Shown piece after piece: positions 16,927 to 25,639 of a stretch of 64,000 bases of DNA; the stretch's first letter is position 1; the number at the start of each line of letters is the position of its first letter. The translations under genes were made by a program, and so were the position numbers. Location of the stretch: assembly GCA_024278455.1 (NCBI GenBank), contig JAJRTE010000040.1:1-64000 (forward strand), read 5' to 3'. The notes under the pieces were generated by a model that worked only from the letters and a program-made list of their open reading frames with translations, made no database searches and was not told where the DNA came from. This DNA comes from Myxococcota bacterium (GTDB lineage: Bacteria > Myxococcota_A > UBA796 > JAJRTE01).

Positions 16927-19053
16927 ATGAAACCTCGAACGCTGCTCCTTGCGCTCGTGCTGGCGGCATTCCCGATGTTCGGGTCCTCGTCCGGCTGCGA
17001 TAGCGGCGGCGAACCAGAGCCGGTGTGGCTCGAGGAGGAGGAACCGAACGACACGGTAGCGGAGGCGAACGACGTCGTGCTGTACGGCATGGTCAGCGGA
17101 GCCATGGCCCCGGGTGATGTGGACGTGTTTCGACTGGAGATCCCGGCGTCCTACGACGGGTACAAGGTGACGCTCGCGGTAGCCGACGAGCCGGGGGACT
17201 GTTTCACGGGCGTCGACCCCAACCTGGAGTTGCGCGCGTCCGACGGCATCACGGTACTCGATCGCGTGGAGGACGCCATCGAGGACTATTGCCCCGAGTT
17301 GCAGTTCGTGCCTCGGCCCGGCGACATCTACTACGTGGTGGTCGGTACGGCCTACACGCTGGCCGGCGACTACCTTTTCAGCGTGCTCCCGGAGGGCACC
17401 GGGACGATATCCGGGACGGTGGACACCGCGTCCCTCGAGGGTTCGCTGCATGTTGCTGCCTCACCGGGCGGTGCCGCGGCGTTGGCGGCGGCGTCGCCGC
17501 TCGCGGTTCGAGGTGTGCTGGATGGCGAGCCGGAAGGGAAGGGGGGTGAGCCGCCGGAACCGCGGGCCGTGGTGTCCGAACCGACCGTTCCTTGCGTGGA
17601 CGGCGAGGCCATCATCGGCCCGATGACCCGGGCGCCGGACGCGCGGTTCGCGTCGAGGCTTGCCGCGTGGGTGGGATTGCCGCTGGAGCGTCTCGGCCCG
17701 ATCCTTGGCGGCCGCTACTACCTGGCCCGCTTCGCGTTGCCCCCTGGCCTGGATGGCCCCGCTCGCCAGGCCCGGACGCGCCGCGTGGTGACGCGGCTCG
17801 AGACGTTTCCCGAGGTGGGGTCGGTGACGACCAACGGGCTGCTTCAGCCTGCCGTCGAGCCGGACGACGCATTGTATGGCGAGCAATGGGGGCTGCAGGC
17901 CTACCCCGGCATCGATGCCGTGGGCGCCTGGGACGTGACCACGGGCAGCGCCGATGTGGTGGTGGCCGTGATCGACACCGGGGACGACGCGAATCACCCG
18001 GACCTGAAAGAGAAATCGGTTCCCGGTTTCGATTTCATCTCCGACCCCGACAACGCCGGGGACGCCAACGGGGTGGACCCGGTTCCGGACGACAACCTGC
18101 GCCAGTCCCACGGTGTCCACGTGGCCGGAATTGCTGCCGCGGCCACGAACAACGGGGAAGGCGTGGCCGGGGTCGGTTGGCAGACCTCCTACATGCCCCT
18201 GAGGGTATGTGGCAACTATGGTTGCACGTTTGCGGACGTTATCGAGGCGATCGGGTACGCTGTCGGCCTGGAGACGGTGGCCGGTCCGGGGCTTCCCGAG
18301 CCTCGAGCCGGTGTGATCAACCTCTCCCTCGGGGGCAACGACCGCTGCCCCGGCCCACTCCAGGACGCCATCACCGCGGCGACGTCCCGGGGTGTGGTCG
18401 TCGTGGCCGCCGCTGGCAACGGGAGTGAAGATGCCTCCCTCTTCACGCCGGCCAACTGCGCGGACGTCATCGCTGTGGGCGCGACCGGCGACCAGGGTGA
18501 ACGGGCGGACTTTTCCAACTTTGGCGCCACCGTGGACGTGTACGCGCCCGGCGACGGTATCCTGAGCACGCTCTACGGTGGAGAGTACGGGGTCATGCGC
18601 GGCACATCCATGGCCACGCCCCATGTCTCGGGAATCGTCGCGTTGCTCGAGGCCCTGGACCCGAACTACGCCACGGAATCGGTCCTGGATGTGTTGACCG
18701 CTTCGTGCCCGGCCGACGGTTGCGTTGACCCGGTCGACGCGCGCGCCGTCCTCGAGCGGGCGGCGGCAGACCCGCCCCTGGCGAACGATCTTCCGCCGCT
18801 CGTGCTGGTGCAGGCGGTCAGCGTCACCGATCCGGCGCGGAGCTACTACACGTTCGCGAGAGAGGGGGCCTTCACCTTGGAAGGCCTCGAGCCGGGCACC
18901 TACCTGGTCCAGGCCGGCACGGACACGGACGGGGATTTCGTGCTTGGGGAGGCCTCGGAGTCCTTCGGCCTGTTTCCCCAGACGTTCACGATCACCAGCG
19001 CCGGCGAGGATGTCGTGGGCCTGGAGATCGCACTTGCCACGGCCGGCGAGTGA
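16927..19053 (+). CDS. secreted subtilisin-family (S8) serine protease with pre-peptidase domain
   Basis: The product is 708 aa from ATG 16927, preceded by GGAGGATGTG. An N-terminal export signal (LLLALVLAAFPMFG, ending near a Cys) is followed by a pre-peptidase beta domain (about 35-140, EEEPNDTVAEANDV, DVDVFRLEI). After a propeptide-like stretch comes the catalytic domain with D350 (VIDTGDD), H395 (SHGVHVAG) and S561 (GTSMATPH). A C-terminal beta domain follows (FTLEGLEPGTYLVQAG). It should digest extracellular protein. The family is certain; whether the mature form is a lipoprotein is not. Confidence 0.9.
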   Translation: MKPRTLLLALVLAAFPMFGSSSGCDSGGEPEPVWLEEEEPNDTVAEANDVVLYGMVSGAMAPGDVDVFRLEIPASYDGYKVTLAVADEPGDCFTGVDPNLELRASDGITVLDRVEDAIEDYCPELQFVPRPGDIYYVVVGTAYTLAGDYLFSVLPEGTGTISGTVDTASLEGSLHVAASPGGAAALAAASPLAVRGVLDGEPEGKGGEPPEPRAVVSEPTVPCVDGEAIIGPMTRAPDARFASRLAAWVGLPLERLGPILGGRYYLARFALPPGLDGPARQARTRRVVTRLETFPEVGSVTTNGLLQPAVEPDDALYGEQWGLQAYPGIDAVGAWDVTTGSADVVVAVIDTGDDANHPDLKEKSVPGFDFISDPDNAGDANGVDPVPDDNLRQSHGVHVAGIAAAATNNGEGVAGVGWQTSYMPLRVCGNYGCTFADVIEAIGYAVGLETVAGPGLPEPRAGVINLSLGGNDRCPGPLQDAITAATSRGVVVVAAAGNGSEDASLFTPANCADVIAVGATGDQGERADFSNFGATVDVYAPGDGILSTLYGGEYGVMRGTSMATPHVSGIVALLEALDPNYATESVLDVLTASCPADGCVDPVDARAVLERAAADPPLANDLPPLVLVQAVSVTDPARSYYTFAREGAFTLEGLEPGTYLVQAGTDTDGDFVLGEASESFGLFPQTFTITSAGEDVVGLEIALATAGE

Positions 19054-19121
19054 CAGCGCGGGGAGGTGCAGGAGCCTGGAGATACCGGGCGGGCTGCGCC
19101 ATCCGGTCCCTGGATCCCGGC

Positions 19122-19235
19122 AACGGGGCGTGTTGCATTCCAGGCAGGGGCCGGCACCGTGTCTCGATCTCCGCCTTTCCTATGCCCCGGTCGAACGGGG
19201 CGTGTTGCATTCCAGGCAGGGGCCGGCACCGTGTC
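19122..19235. repeat. two 42-bp direct repeats separated by 30 bp
   Basis: Positions 19122-19163 and 19194-19235 are identical over 42 bases, with 30 unrelated bases between them. The second copy ends at the stop codon of the minus-strand FGE-type gene. Repeat-spacer geometry recalls a minimal CRISPR unit, but only two copies exist and no cas gene is in the window. The core GTTGCATTCC recurs in the 36-bp repeat pair at 28978-29078. Confidence 0.75.
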
Positions 19236-21747
19236 ACGGCGTGGGAATGTCGCGCTTGACGCGGAATCCCACCACGTCGTAGCGGCCCATGGATACGCCC
19301 CTCAGCCGGCGGCTCGATCGCACTTCCGGGCCCGTGCTGCGCCACCCCCCGCCCACGAGGGTCCTGGCGTCGGACGTGTCGTCGAGCCCCGGGGTGCGAA
19401 AACGGCTCGAGGTCCATTCCCAGACGTTGCCCGCCATGTCGAGGTTGCCGAATGGGCCGGCACCCGACCCGGCGAAGCTGCCGGCCGGGGAAACCTGCCA
19501 CCGGGCACCCTCGGCGCTGTTGCACCGGCCGGCGTCGAACAGGTCACCCCAGGGGTACAGCCGGCCAAGGGTGCCTCGAGCCGCGTATTCCCACTCGTCG
19601 GCGGAAGGGAGCGACGTTGCCTTGCCGTCCCGCCGGGAGCGCCAGGAGACGAAGGCCTGCGTATCGAGCCACGACACGTGGGTGACCGGGTAGTCCCGGT
19701 GCCCTTCGGGAAAGGTCGTCGGGGACTCCCCGTGCCCGGGGGTCCAGCCGGCGAGGTAGCGTGCCCATCTCGCGGAAAGCCACGGCGGGTGTGGAGGATA
19801 GACACCACTATCGACGAACGGCTTGAATGAGTTGTTCGTAACCGGCTTTGTTGCAAGAAGAAAGGGGCGATTGAACCGCACCCACCGTACCGGGGCTTCG
19901 TCCGGGGAGAAGTAGGAACCGATGATGCCGCAGCCGGGAGGCACGAAGGACCAGTCCGTACCGTCTCGAGACCGTAGGATGACGCTGTCTCGCGACGTGG
20001 GCACGTAGCCCTGTCCATCGGGCGTGGCCAGGAAGGCGCCGAGCCGGGTCCTGGCTTCGCGCCGGAGACCCCGCTCCTCTTCGGCCAGCACTTGCCGCCA
20101 GAAATCCTGGACACGTTTGTAGTCGGCCACGAGCGGGGCGATCAGATCCTCCGGGTTTTCCGGCAAGCTACCGTCCGGGTGCACGATGCCTTCCCGGAGG
20201 TACCTCAAGCGCAGGATCGCCTCGGTGGCGTGGGCCGGTGTCGGCAGGGTGCGCGAACCCGCCCGGCCGCAGTGGGCGACCGCCTCGAGAGCCAGGGCCT
20301 CACGCAGGGCGCGGTCGGTGTTGGGATAGGCGTCGAGGGCCGCGGCGAGCAGCGCCATGGTCCCGACGACGGGGCGGCGTGTGGCCAGCGCCCGGTGGAG
20401 TCTGCCGGCGTCAACCCCGTTGCCGGCGACGATCCGGTCGCGAAGGTACCGGGCAGCGAAGTAGTCGAGCCACCGTCCTTGCCTGAAGGCGTATCCGAAG
20501 TCGCCGCAGTCCAGGAAGGCGTCCGGGGCGCAGAGGGGCTCGGCGAACGTCGTCTCGAGAAGTGCCTTTTCTCGCTGTCCGGTGGGCTGGAGGCGGAGGC
20601 GGCCGGTCTCGTAGATCCGGCCGGCCAGGTGTGTCAGCGCCCGTTCCGCCGCCTCGACCAGTGAGACCCGTCCTTCGCCGAGGCGCTGCTCCAACGCCCA
20701 CCGCGTCCAGGTTTCATAAATCCGGAAGCGGTGGGGCGCTGCCAGAACGTCCTCGAGAAGCAGGGGGTCATCGAGAATGTCCAGGATGATGGGAGTCAGG
20801 GCGGCCTGGCGGGCCGGAGCGACGAGGACCGGGTACCTGTCGAACGCCCGAATGGAACGAGGATCTCCGGGTCGCAGCCGCTGGACCGCCGATGCCAGGT
20901 CGTTTTGGGAAAGCGGGGCGAGCACCAGCCACGCCGTGTCCGCCACCTCCTCCGGCTCGGCGCCCGTGGAGCCGCCCGGCGCTTCTTCCTGGGTCCCAAG
21001 CAGCTCGAGTTCGTCCCGCTGGGAGGCCTGGAACCAGGCAGGACGGGCACGCATCAGGAGCTTGCCCGGCCCATCCCGGATACCCTGGAAAGCCGAAAGC
21101 GCGCCTCGAGGCCCCGACCACTCGGCGAGTCGATCGAAGTCGGTCACCACCAGGATGAGCGCTCGCGCCTCCAGGTCCGCCTCGATCGCCCGAGCATCGG
21201 GTCGCCAGCCGGTCTGCTGCTCGATCGCCCTGCCGGCAAGTTCCACGCGGGATACCGGCCTGCCACGTTCATTCGGCCCGAGAAGCTGGCACATCTCGAT
21301 CAACAAAGGAACCGGCGTCTCCCCCCCGTTAAATACAGCCGTGGCCAGCCGGTACGCGAAATTGGCGACGAGACCCTCGCCACCATGGTCGTCCTGGCCA
21401 ACGACCACGAACGTCCTGACCTCCGGGTCGCTCAACCAGGCCGCCAGCGCGTGTTCGGGATCTCCGCGGACGCCGTTGTCATCCGGCAGCAGGGCGGGTG
21501 GAACGTATGGCGTGATACCCCGTGGCCCGAACTGCGCACGATACCACTCCGCCGCCGGGCCAGACAACTGCGCGAGAATCCTGCCGGAACCCGGGTGCCC
21601 GAAAAGCCCGGCCGCAGGCCGATTCACCTCGAGCAACACCGAGTCCACATCGAGCCCATCCCCCGGCTCACCGCTGTGGTCGCGGAGTATCGTGCAGGCC
21701 ATCGCTCCCACGACGACCGGTATGACAGCGAGCAGGTTCCGCAGCAC
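19234..21747 (-). CDS. membrane-anchored protein with degenerate NACHT-like region and C-terminal FGE-sulfatase domain
   Basis: The product is 837 aa. The N-terminus (LLAVIPVVVGAMACTI) is a membrane anchor or lipoprotein signal. Residues 100-520 recall a NACHT-type NTPase: VRTFVVVGQDDHGGEGLVAN takes the Walker A place without GK[ST], and LILVVTDFDRL looks like Walker B. Residues 590-835 form a formylglycine-generating-enzyme (SUMF1) fold: FSPDEAPVRWVRFNRPFLLA, then FGNLDMAGNVWEWTSS and GFRVKRD. Such domains often act as ligand-binding rather than oxidase modules. It starts at GTG 21747 behind GGAGG. Nucleotide hydrolysis is doubtful given the missing lysine. Confidence 0.7.
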   Translation of the reverse strand: MLRNLLAVIPVVVGAMACTILRDHSGEPGDGLDVDSVLLEVNRPAAGLFGHPGSGRILAQLSGPAAEWYRAQFGPRGITPYVPPALLPDDNGVRGDPEHALAAWLSDPEVRTFVVVGQDDHGGEGLVANFAYRLATAVFNGGETPVPLLIEMCQLLGPNERGRPVSRVELAGRAIEQQTGWRPDARAIEADLEARALILVVTDFDRLAEWSGPRGALSAFQGIRDGPGKLLMRARPAWFQASQRDELELLGTQEEAPGGSTGAEPEEVADTAWLVLAPLSQNDLASAVQRLRPGDPRSIRAFDRYPVLVAPARQAALTPIILDILDDPLLLEDVLAAPHRFRIYETWTRWALEQRLGEGRVSLVEAAERALTHLAGRIYETGRLRLQPTGQREKALLETTFAEPLCAPDAFLDCGDFGYAFRQGRWLDYFAARYLRDRIVAGNGVDAGRLHRALATRRPVVGTMALLAAALDAYPNTDRALREALALEAVAHCGRAGSRTLPTPAHATEAILRLRYLREGIVHPDGSLPENPEDLIAPLVADYKRVQDFWRQVLAEEERGLRREARTRLGAFLATPDGQGYVPTSRDSVILRSRDGTDWSFVPPGCGIIGSYFSPDEAPVRWVRFNRPFLLATKPVTNNSFKPFVDSGVYPPHPPWLSARWARYLAGWTPGHGESPTTFPEGHRDYPVTHVSWLDTQAFVSWRSRRDGKATSLPSADEWEYAARGTLGRLYPWGDLFDAGRCNSAEGARWQVSPAGSFAGSGAGPFGNLDMAGNVWEWTSSRFRTPGLDDTSDARTLVGGGWRSTGPEVRSSRRLRGVSMGRYDVVGFRVKRDIPTP

Positions 21748-22651
21748 GAGTTGTCGACCTCCAGCATGCAGGCGTCAGTAGATCACAGGAGAAGTGTACT
21801 CCAAGGATGTCGAAACTTCAATCGCCGAGTGCGTTGACCGGTTGCCATGAATGACAGTTGCATGCACCGATGGCGATTCGAGCCCGCAGCGGGTTGCGCA
21901 CGTCTCGAGGTTGCTCCCTGGGTCCCGGCTGTGGCGGCGGTGAAGAAAACTCTCGAGTGCTCTGCCCCCTGTACCGATAGAGATGGTGTAGCGCCCGGAT
22001 GGTCATGGGTCTCACGGGTTGTTGGGAGGAAGCTACCGCTTCTGATCAAAGTCCTCTCGGCCGGGCGCCCCTTATTGAAGTCGTCTTCCGAGTCGTTGTG
22101 GTCGTCGGACCGCCTCCGGATCGCTCCGGAGGCGGTTTTTTTCGTGTTCTGCCCGTGGAGCGTAGGCGGTCCATGACGTAAGCCTCTCACGAACGACGTG
22201 GGGGAAGATGGTGCGCAGCGCGCTGCTCGAACGCGGCCAGTGCCCGTCCGCGACGGCAGGCGCGGGGGGTCCAGCCCGCGTCTTCGGTCGCGGGATGCCT
22301 CTCGAAATCCCCAGGCCGGCGTTTGCCGCCTGGCCATGGGGTTACCTCGAGAACCGGCCGAGCGACTCGAGAAGCGTCACGAGCCATTCCAGGGAACCCC
22401 TCGAGCCATTCGACAAGCCCCCGGGTCGCACGCGCGAACTCGAGTCGGTGAGTGCCCTCCAAGACGAGGACATGACGCCTACGTATCACGTGGAGCGAAC
22501 GAAGACATCGAGCCAGGCGGCATTTCGCTACACCCTTTCTCTTTCGCCGATGTCTGCTCGAACACCCCTGGAATCAACAGCAGCAAGCCGGTCACCACCC
22601 CGCGGCTGGAAGATGGATTCCTCCTCGACGCCCCTCATGTAATGACCTGAC
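21748..22651. other. long intergenic stretch with orphan terminator and possible decayed gene
   Basis: About 900 bases hold no convincing gene. The left part ends in a strong plus-strand terminator (listed separately) although no plus-strand gene precedes it. From 22187 to 22489 the minus strand has an open frame of 100 codons (RHVLVLEGTHRLEFARA) that reads like coding sequence, but it lacks a start context and similarity I recognise. CTCGAG sites at 22340-22440 mark it as resident DNA. Confidence 0.45.
22109..22142 (+). terminator. strong intrinsic terminator with no recognised upstream gene
   Basis: A perfect 12-bp stem (ACCGCCTCCGGA and its complement) closes a TCGC tetraloop and is followed by seven T on the plus strand. 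It is the cleanest Rho-independent terminator in the window. The only annotated gene to its left is on the other strand, so it implies an unannotated plus-strand transcript or sRNA within about 21750-22110. Confidence 0.85.
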
Positions 22652-22698
22652 GTTGGCGATAGCCGGGCGGTAGGTGGGGTTTATTGAGCGCTCACGCC
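22652..22698. repeat. island spacer repeat type 1, copy 1
   Basis: 47 bases beginning CGTTGGCGATAGCCGGGCGG and ending in the palindrome TGAGCGCTCA plus CGC. It recurs at 23725-23771 with few changes. Each copy lies directly after the 3' end of an island gene (22748 and 23882 on the minus strand), as a cassette-associated element would. Confidence 0.75.
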
Positions 22699-22747
22699 GC
22701 AGAGCGATTCACTGGGCGGGCAGCGTTCAGTGAAAACGCCTTGGCGG

Positions 22748-23482
22748 TCAGCTGCGGCCGAAGGGCGTCCGCGGCACCGGCTTGTTGGGCAGACCCCTGT
22801 CTGAACTGGCGCAACTCACCGCATGGCAGGCATAGAAGACCTTGTTGAGGGACGCTTTCCATTCTGGATGGAGGTCGACGATCCGGCGTACTTCAGGATA
22901 CCTGAGCAAAAGATCATCTTTCCGGAACATCCCCGAGACGCGCGACATGGCTTGCGGAGACGGAAGGCGCAGGGACGTTCTGCAAATGCTGCCGGTCGAG
23001 TCGGCGCGTTCGATCACCTCTCGTGCGACCTTGCCCGCCGTGATGACGCGCTCTGGTCGAAGAAGAGGGAGAACATCCTTCCAGAAGGCCACAGCCCAGT
23101 CGCACATCTCCGATGAGGGATTCGCGTTCGAGCCGTCATCTCGCCGACGTGACCAGGGAACCGCGTTGGACACCGCCGTCTGGCTGCAATCCGCGCCGAA
23201 TGCAGACTCCACCGCGAGCTTGAGCGAGCCATCGTCCCAAGGTGCAACTCCGGTGCTCGCCCCAGCATAGAGTCGTTTCATCCGACCCCGTGAATCAAGA
23301 GCCTTCAGCCTCTCAACGTAGTCACCGTTCCGCTCCGAGAGATTCTGGGCTTCGGCAAGCACCAGCAGGCCGTTCCAATTCGGCGGAACGTAAGGCAGGT
23401 ACGCCTCCCGAATCACTACATCATCGTTCTCGGCTCGAGTGTGCCTTGCACAGACTGCCAGGAGTTCATCTGAGTGTGTCAT
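22748..23482 (-). CDS. uracil-DNA glycosylase superfamily-like protein
   Basis: The product is 244 aa from ATG 23482 (MTHSDELL); the frame stays open to 23545. The order of short motifs resembles UDG-fold proteins: GLLVLAEAQNLSE at the first strand, SNAVPWSR in the middle, PERVITAGKVARE, and LPSPQAMSR where UDGs have a His-Pro-Ser-Pro element. The first His of that motif is Leu here, so activity is uncertain. It is the most distal gene of the minus-strand accessory island with two TIR genes. A short ORF with a strong ribosome site overlaps its start. Confidence 0.55.
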   Translation of the reverse strand: MTHSDELLAVCARHTRAENDDVVIREAYLPYVPPNWNGLLVLAEAQNLSERNGDYVERLKALDSRGRMKRLYAGASTGVAPWDDGSLKLAVESAFGADCSQTAVSNAVPWSRRRDDGSNANPSSEMCDWAVAFWKDVLPLLRPERVITAGKVAREVIERADSTGSICRTSLRLPSPQAMSRVSGMFRKDDLLLRYPEVRRIVDLHPEWKASLNKVFYACHAVSCASSDRGLPNKPVPRTPFGRS

Positions 23483-23678
23483 TGTTCCGTCGCTGGCTCC
23501 CCCGCTTCCCCTTCCGCCGGCTCCGGAAGGTCGAACAAACACCACCCGTGATCAAATACGAGAGTTCATGCTGACACCAGTACTCAGCCCGGCTCAGGGC
23601 GCTGGCTCGCCACCGGGCCATGTGGACCTGCCATGACATGGGTCCGGAAGACATGGAAAAACTTCGATTCTGCTTCAT
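23466..23678 (-). CDS. possible small ORF upstream of the UDG-like gene
   Basis: The ATG at 23678 has the best ribosome site of the island, AAGGAGG with six bases of spacing, and opens a 70-codon frame (MKQNRSFSMSSGPMSW). Its stop overlaps the start of the UDG-like gene, which would allow coupled translation. No similarity is recognised and the tail is basic (RSRRKGKRGSQRR). It may be a leader peptide, a small protein or a chance frame. Confidence 0.35.
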   Translation of the reverse strand: MKQNRSFSMSSGPMSWQVHMARWRASALSRAEYWCQHELSYLITGGVCSTFRSRRKGKRGSQRRNNDTLR

Positions 23679-23724
23679 GGACAACCTCCTTATCGCATGC
23701 TGTTCCGGTTGCCCTGCATTATTG

Positions 23725-23806
23725 CGTTGGCGATAGCCGGGCGGTAGGTGCGGTGTGTTGAGCGCTCACGCAGATGTTGGCGGATTCCGAGGAGAAGCTC
23801 GCTTCG
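23725..23806. repeat. island spacer repeat, type 1 (copy 2) fused to type 2 (copy 1)
   Basis: 23725-23771 repeats the 47-bp type 1 element. 23770-23806 is a 37-bp type 2 element that recurs exactly at 25539-25575 and contains the hairpin GAAGCGAGCTTC when read on the minus strand. The composite lies between the two consecutive minus-strand genes of the island. Confidence 0.75.
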
Positions 23807-23881
23807 AGTTGTCTGTCGTCCCTTGCAGCCGATTGGTGGGCGCATACCATCTTGATTATGCAGGGAATTGACGAATAGAAG

Positions 23882-24637
23882 TCAGTTGCCATCTAGATAC
23901 TGCATGACTTTCAATGTCCGCTTATGCTTTTTCGCTCTGGCGGTATTCTTCCCAGAATATCTTGGTCGCCACTTTTTCATTTCAATCATTATTTGCCTTA
24001 TACGTTTTGCAACAACAACTATATCTTCTTCTTTCCATTGACCTTCCTCAATAGATCGTAATAGATATACATCAGGGTCTTGTTTGTGTTTTTGTATAAA
24101 TAGTTCTATTTTCCGTTCAACAGGCGACATGATAGCCAATTGAGCTTCTCTAGTTTCCTTTCTTTCTTTCTCTTTCTCATCTAAGATTCTTGTGGCAACA
24201 TGACGTATACCAATAGCTACATTCGCCAGTGCTTCATGTCTGTCTGACCACCTTGTTATGGGCTTGCCATTCTTGGGTAGAGACTCAAGTTTGTTGAATG
24301 GTGTTCCTTCTATATCAACAGGCCGAAGAATAATTGGTATCACCACGGCTTTTCCAGCATTGTGTTTCTGTATGGCTCTTTTCATTTCAATGCCCCAGCA
24401 ATAATCAGAATCTACGAAAGAAGCACTAATCAGCAAAAGAACAATATCAGCTTGCTCAAGATGCGTAGCAATTTCATTACCCCATTCCTGACCCGGAGAA
24501 ATACATCTGTCATGCCATCCTTGGAGGATATCTTGACGCCTCAACGAAGCAAGATGTTTTATTAACAAACGGCACAGTTTTTTGTCATCACGCGCATACG
24601 AATAGAAAAGTTGGAGTGTTTTCTGAGAATTATTCAT
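23882..24637 (-). CDS. TIR-domain protein, AT-rich and probably acquired
   Basis: The product is 251 aa from ATG 24637 (MNNSQKTLQLFYSYARDDKK); an upstream TTG at 24658 is less likely. Residues 7-135 are a TIR domain: FYSYARDDKKLC, the conserved W in LQGWHD, QADIVLLLISASFVDSDYC and the Glu of WGIEMKRA, which fits the catalytic Glu of NADase TIRs. The rest is charged and helical. Base composition is near 40 percent GC by eye, with AT-ending codons and no CTCGAG, sharply unlike its neighbours. TIR proteins of this sort deplete NAD or signal in phage defence; no partner effector is evident. Confidence 0.8.
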   Translation of the reverse strand: MNNSQKTLQLFYSYARDDKKLCRLLIKHLASLRRQDILQGWHDRCISPGQEWGNEIATHLEQADIVLLLISASFVDSDYCWGIEMKRAIQKHNAGKAVVIPIILRPVDIEGTPFNKLESLPKNGKPITRWSDRHEALANVAIGIRHVATRILDEKEKERKETREAQLAIMSPVERKIELFIQKHKQDPDVYLLRSIEEGQWKEEDIVVVAKRIRQIMIEMKKWRPRYSGKNTARAKKHKRTLKVMQYLDGN

Positions 24638-24744
24638 TTCGCTTTGGTGCGTCCCCAAAATTGGCCGACCACGCCGGCAGCGCCGTTGGCTGGAGGCGCA
24701 GCGAAGCGGAGCGTCCCTTGGAGCACATTGTCATGCGAATTTCG

Positions 24745-25509
24745 CTAACGCTCGTTGAGAAGCTCCGCTATTTCCTTGACTATTTCATCGACCGTGTGCG
24801 TAGCCGTACTTCTTGCCACTTTGTCAGCTAATGAAGGACTGAAATCCACAACTTGCTGCTTGGTGATGTTGTGCCAAATGGGTAGAAGAATCTGCTCACC
24901 AGAAACCGCGCGTGTAACGATTCCATCAAGTTCGTAATTCGTCCAACCCTTGTTTATGAAGGATGGCGATAACACGACAAGCCCAACACGACTTGTGGCC
25001 AAACCTCGATCAATTGTCTGTCTCAGGCTATCACCAATGCGCAAAGAAAATTCGTCATACCAGACGCTCAGGCCCTGTGAAACAAGCGCATTTGCCAATG
25101 ACCTTACTATTTCGTCTTTATCTTCCGATGCGTGAGATATGAAAACATCATGAGTTCTACCCCCTGATTCAACTGGCGGCGGAACATCTCTCTGCACAAG
25201 GCTGGGAACGTCAGAGAGTGGCACTTGCGCTATTTCAGGCAACGGTCCTGGCAAGACTCCTACCGAAGCCCTGGTGCTTCCACGCAGCCCTTGCATGTCG
25301 ACCGCAACATGCCAGTGCCCTGCATTTGGAATGGTAAGACGGATAGGCGACTGTTTAGCCAAGCCACCGTAGAACCTGTGGCTTCGACCGTTTTTGTAAC
25401 TGGCGAGATTCGAGCTATCCATCAAGCGGACATTCGCGCCACTCGTGAGAGTGATTTCAACAATGTCTCCTCTTTGCCTGTAGCCAAGATCCGTATGTAT
25501 GAATTGCAC
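24745..25509 (-). CDS. DUF1883-TIR protein
   Basis: The product is 254 aa. Residues 1-88 match DUF1883 (MQFIHTDLGYRQRGDIVEIT, NYKNGRSHRFYGG-like, HWHVAVDMQGL). A Pro-rich linker leads to a TIR domain at 120-250: DVFISHASEDKDEIVRSLA, VWYDEFSLRIGDSLRQTID, VVLSPSFINKGWTNYELDGI. The Glu in NYELDG corresponds to the catalytic Glu of NADase TIRs. DUF1883-TIR is a known architecture with a presumed immune role. The start is GTG 25509 with AGAAGGAGATAG just upstream, itself preceded by GTTGGGC. GC content is intermediate. Confidence 0.82.
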   Translation of the reverse strand: MQFIHTDLGYRQRGDIVEITLTSGANVRLMDSSNLASYKNGRSHRFYGGLAKQSPIRLTIPNAGHWHVAVDMQGLRGSTRASVGVLPGPLPEIAQVPLSDVPSLVQRDVPPPVESGGRTHDVFISHASEDKDEIVRSLANALVSQGLSVWYDEFSLRIGDSLRQTIDRGLATSRVGLVVLSPSFINKGWTNYELDGIVTRAVSGEQILLPIWHNITKQQVVDFSPSLADKVARSTATHTVDEIVKEIAELLNER

Positions 25510-25538
25510 AACTATCTCCTTCTACGCCCAACGGCACT

Positions 25539-25575
25539 GCAGATGTTGGCGGATTCCGAGGAGAAGCTCGCTTCG
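25539..25575. repeat. island spacer repeat type 2, copy 2
   Basis: An exact 37-bp match to 23770-23806. It lies about 30 bases upstream of the DUF1883-TIR start codon and bounds the island on the right. Its minus-strand hairpin GAAGC-GA-GCTTC and the following GTTGGGC recall integron attC ends, but the rest of an attC site cannot be made out. Confidence 0.75.
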
Positions 25576-25639
25576 CAGTCAACTACCGGTACCGACTACT
25601 AAAGCTGTTAGTGTAGTTGTCGATCTCGTCTCGGTCAAG

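Noticed and set aside
19234-21747. Classical NACHT-type NLR immune protein
   Set aside because: The Walker A lysine is absent and the N-terminus carries an export or membrane signal, so a cytosolic NTPase switch is unlikely.
22652-25575. Definite integron cassette array
   Set aside because: Apart from GTTGGGC before the DUF1883-TIR gene, I could not find paired RYYYAAC/GTTRRRY ends at a workable distance in any spacer, and no integrase is present. Kept only as a hypothesis.
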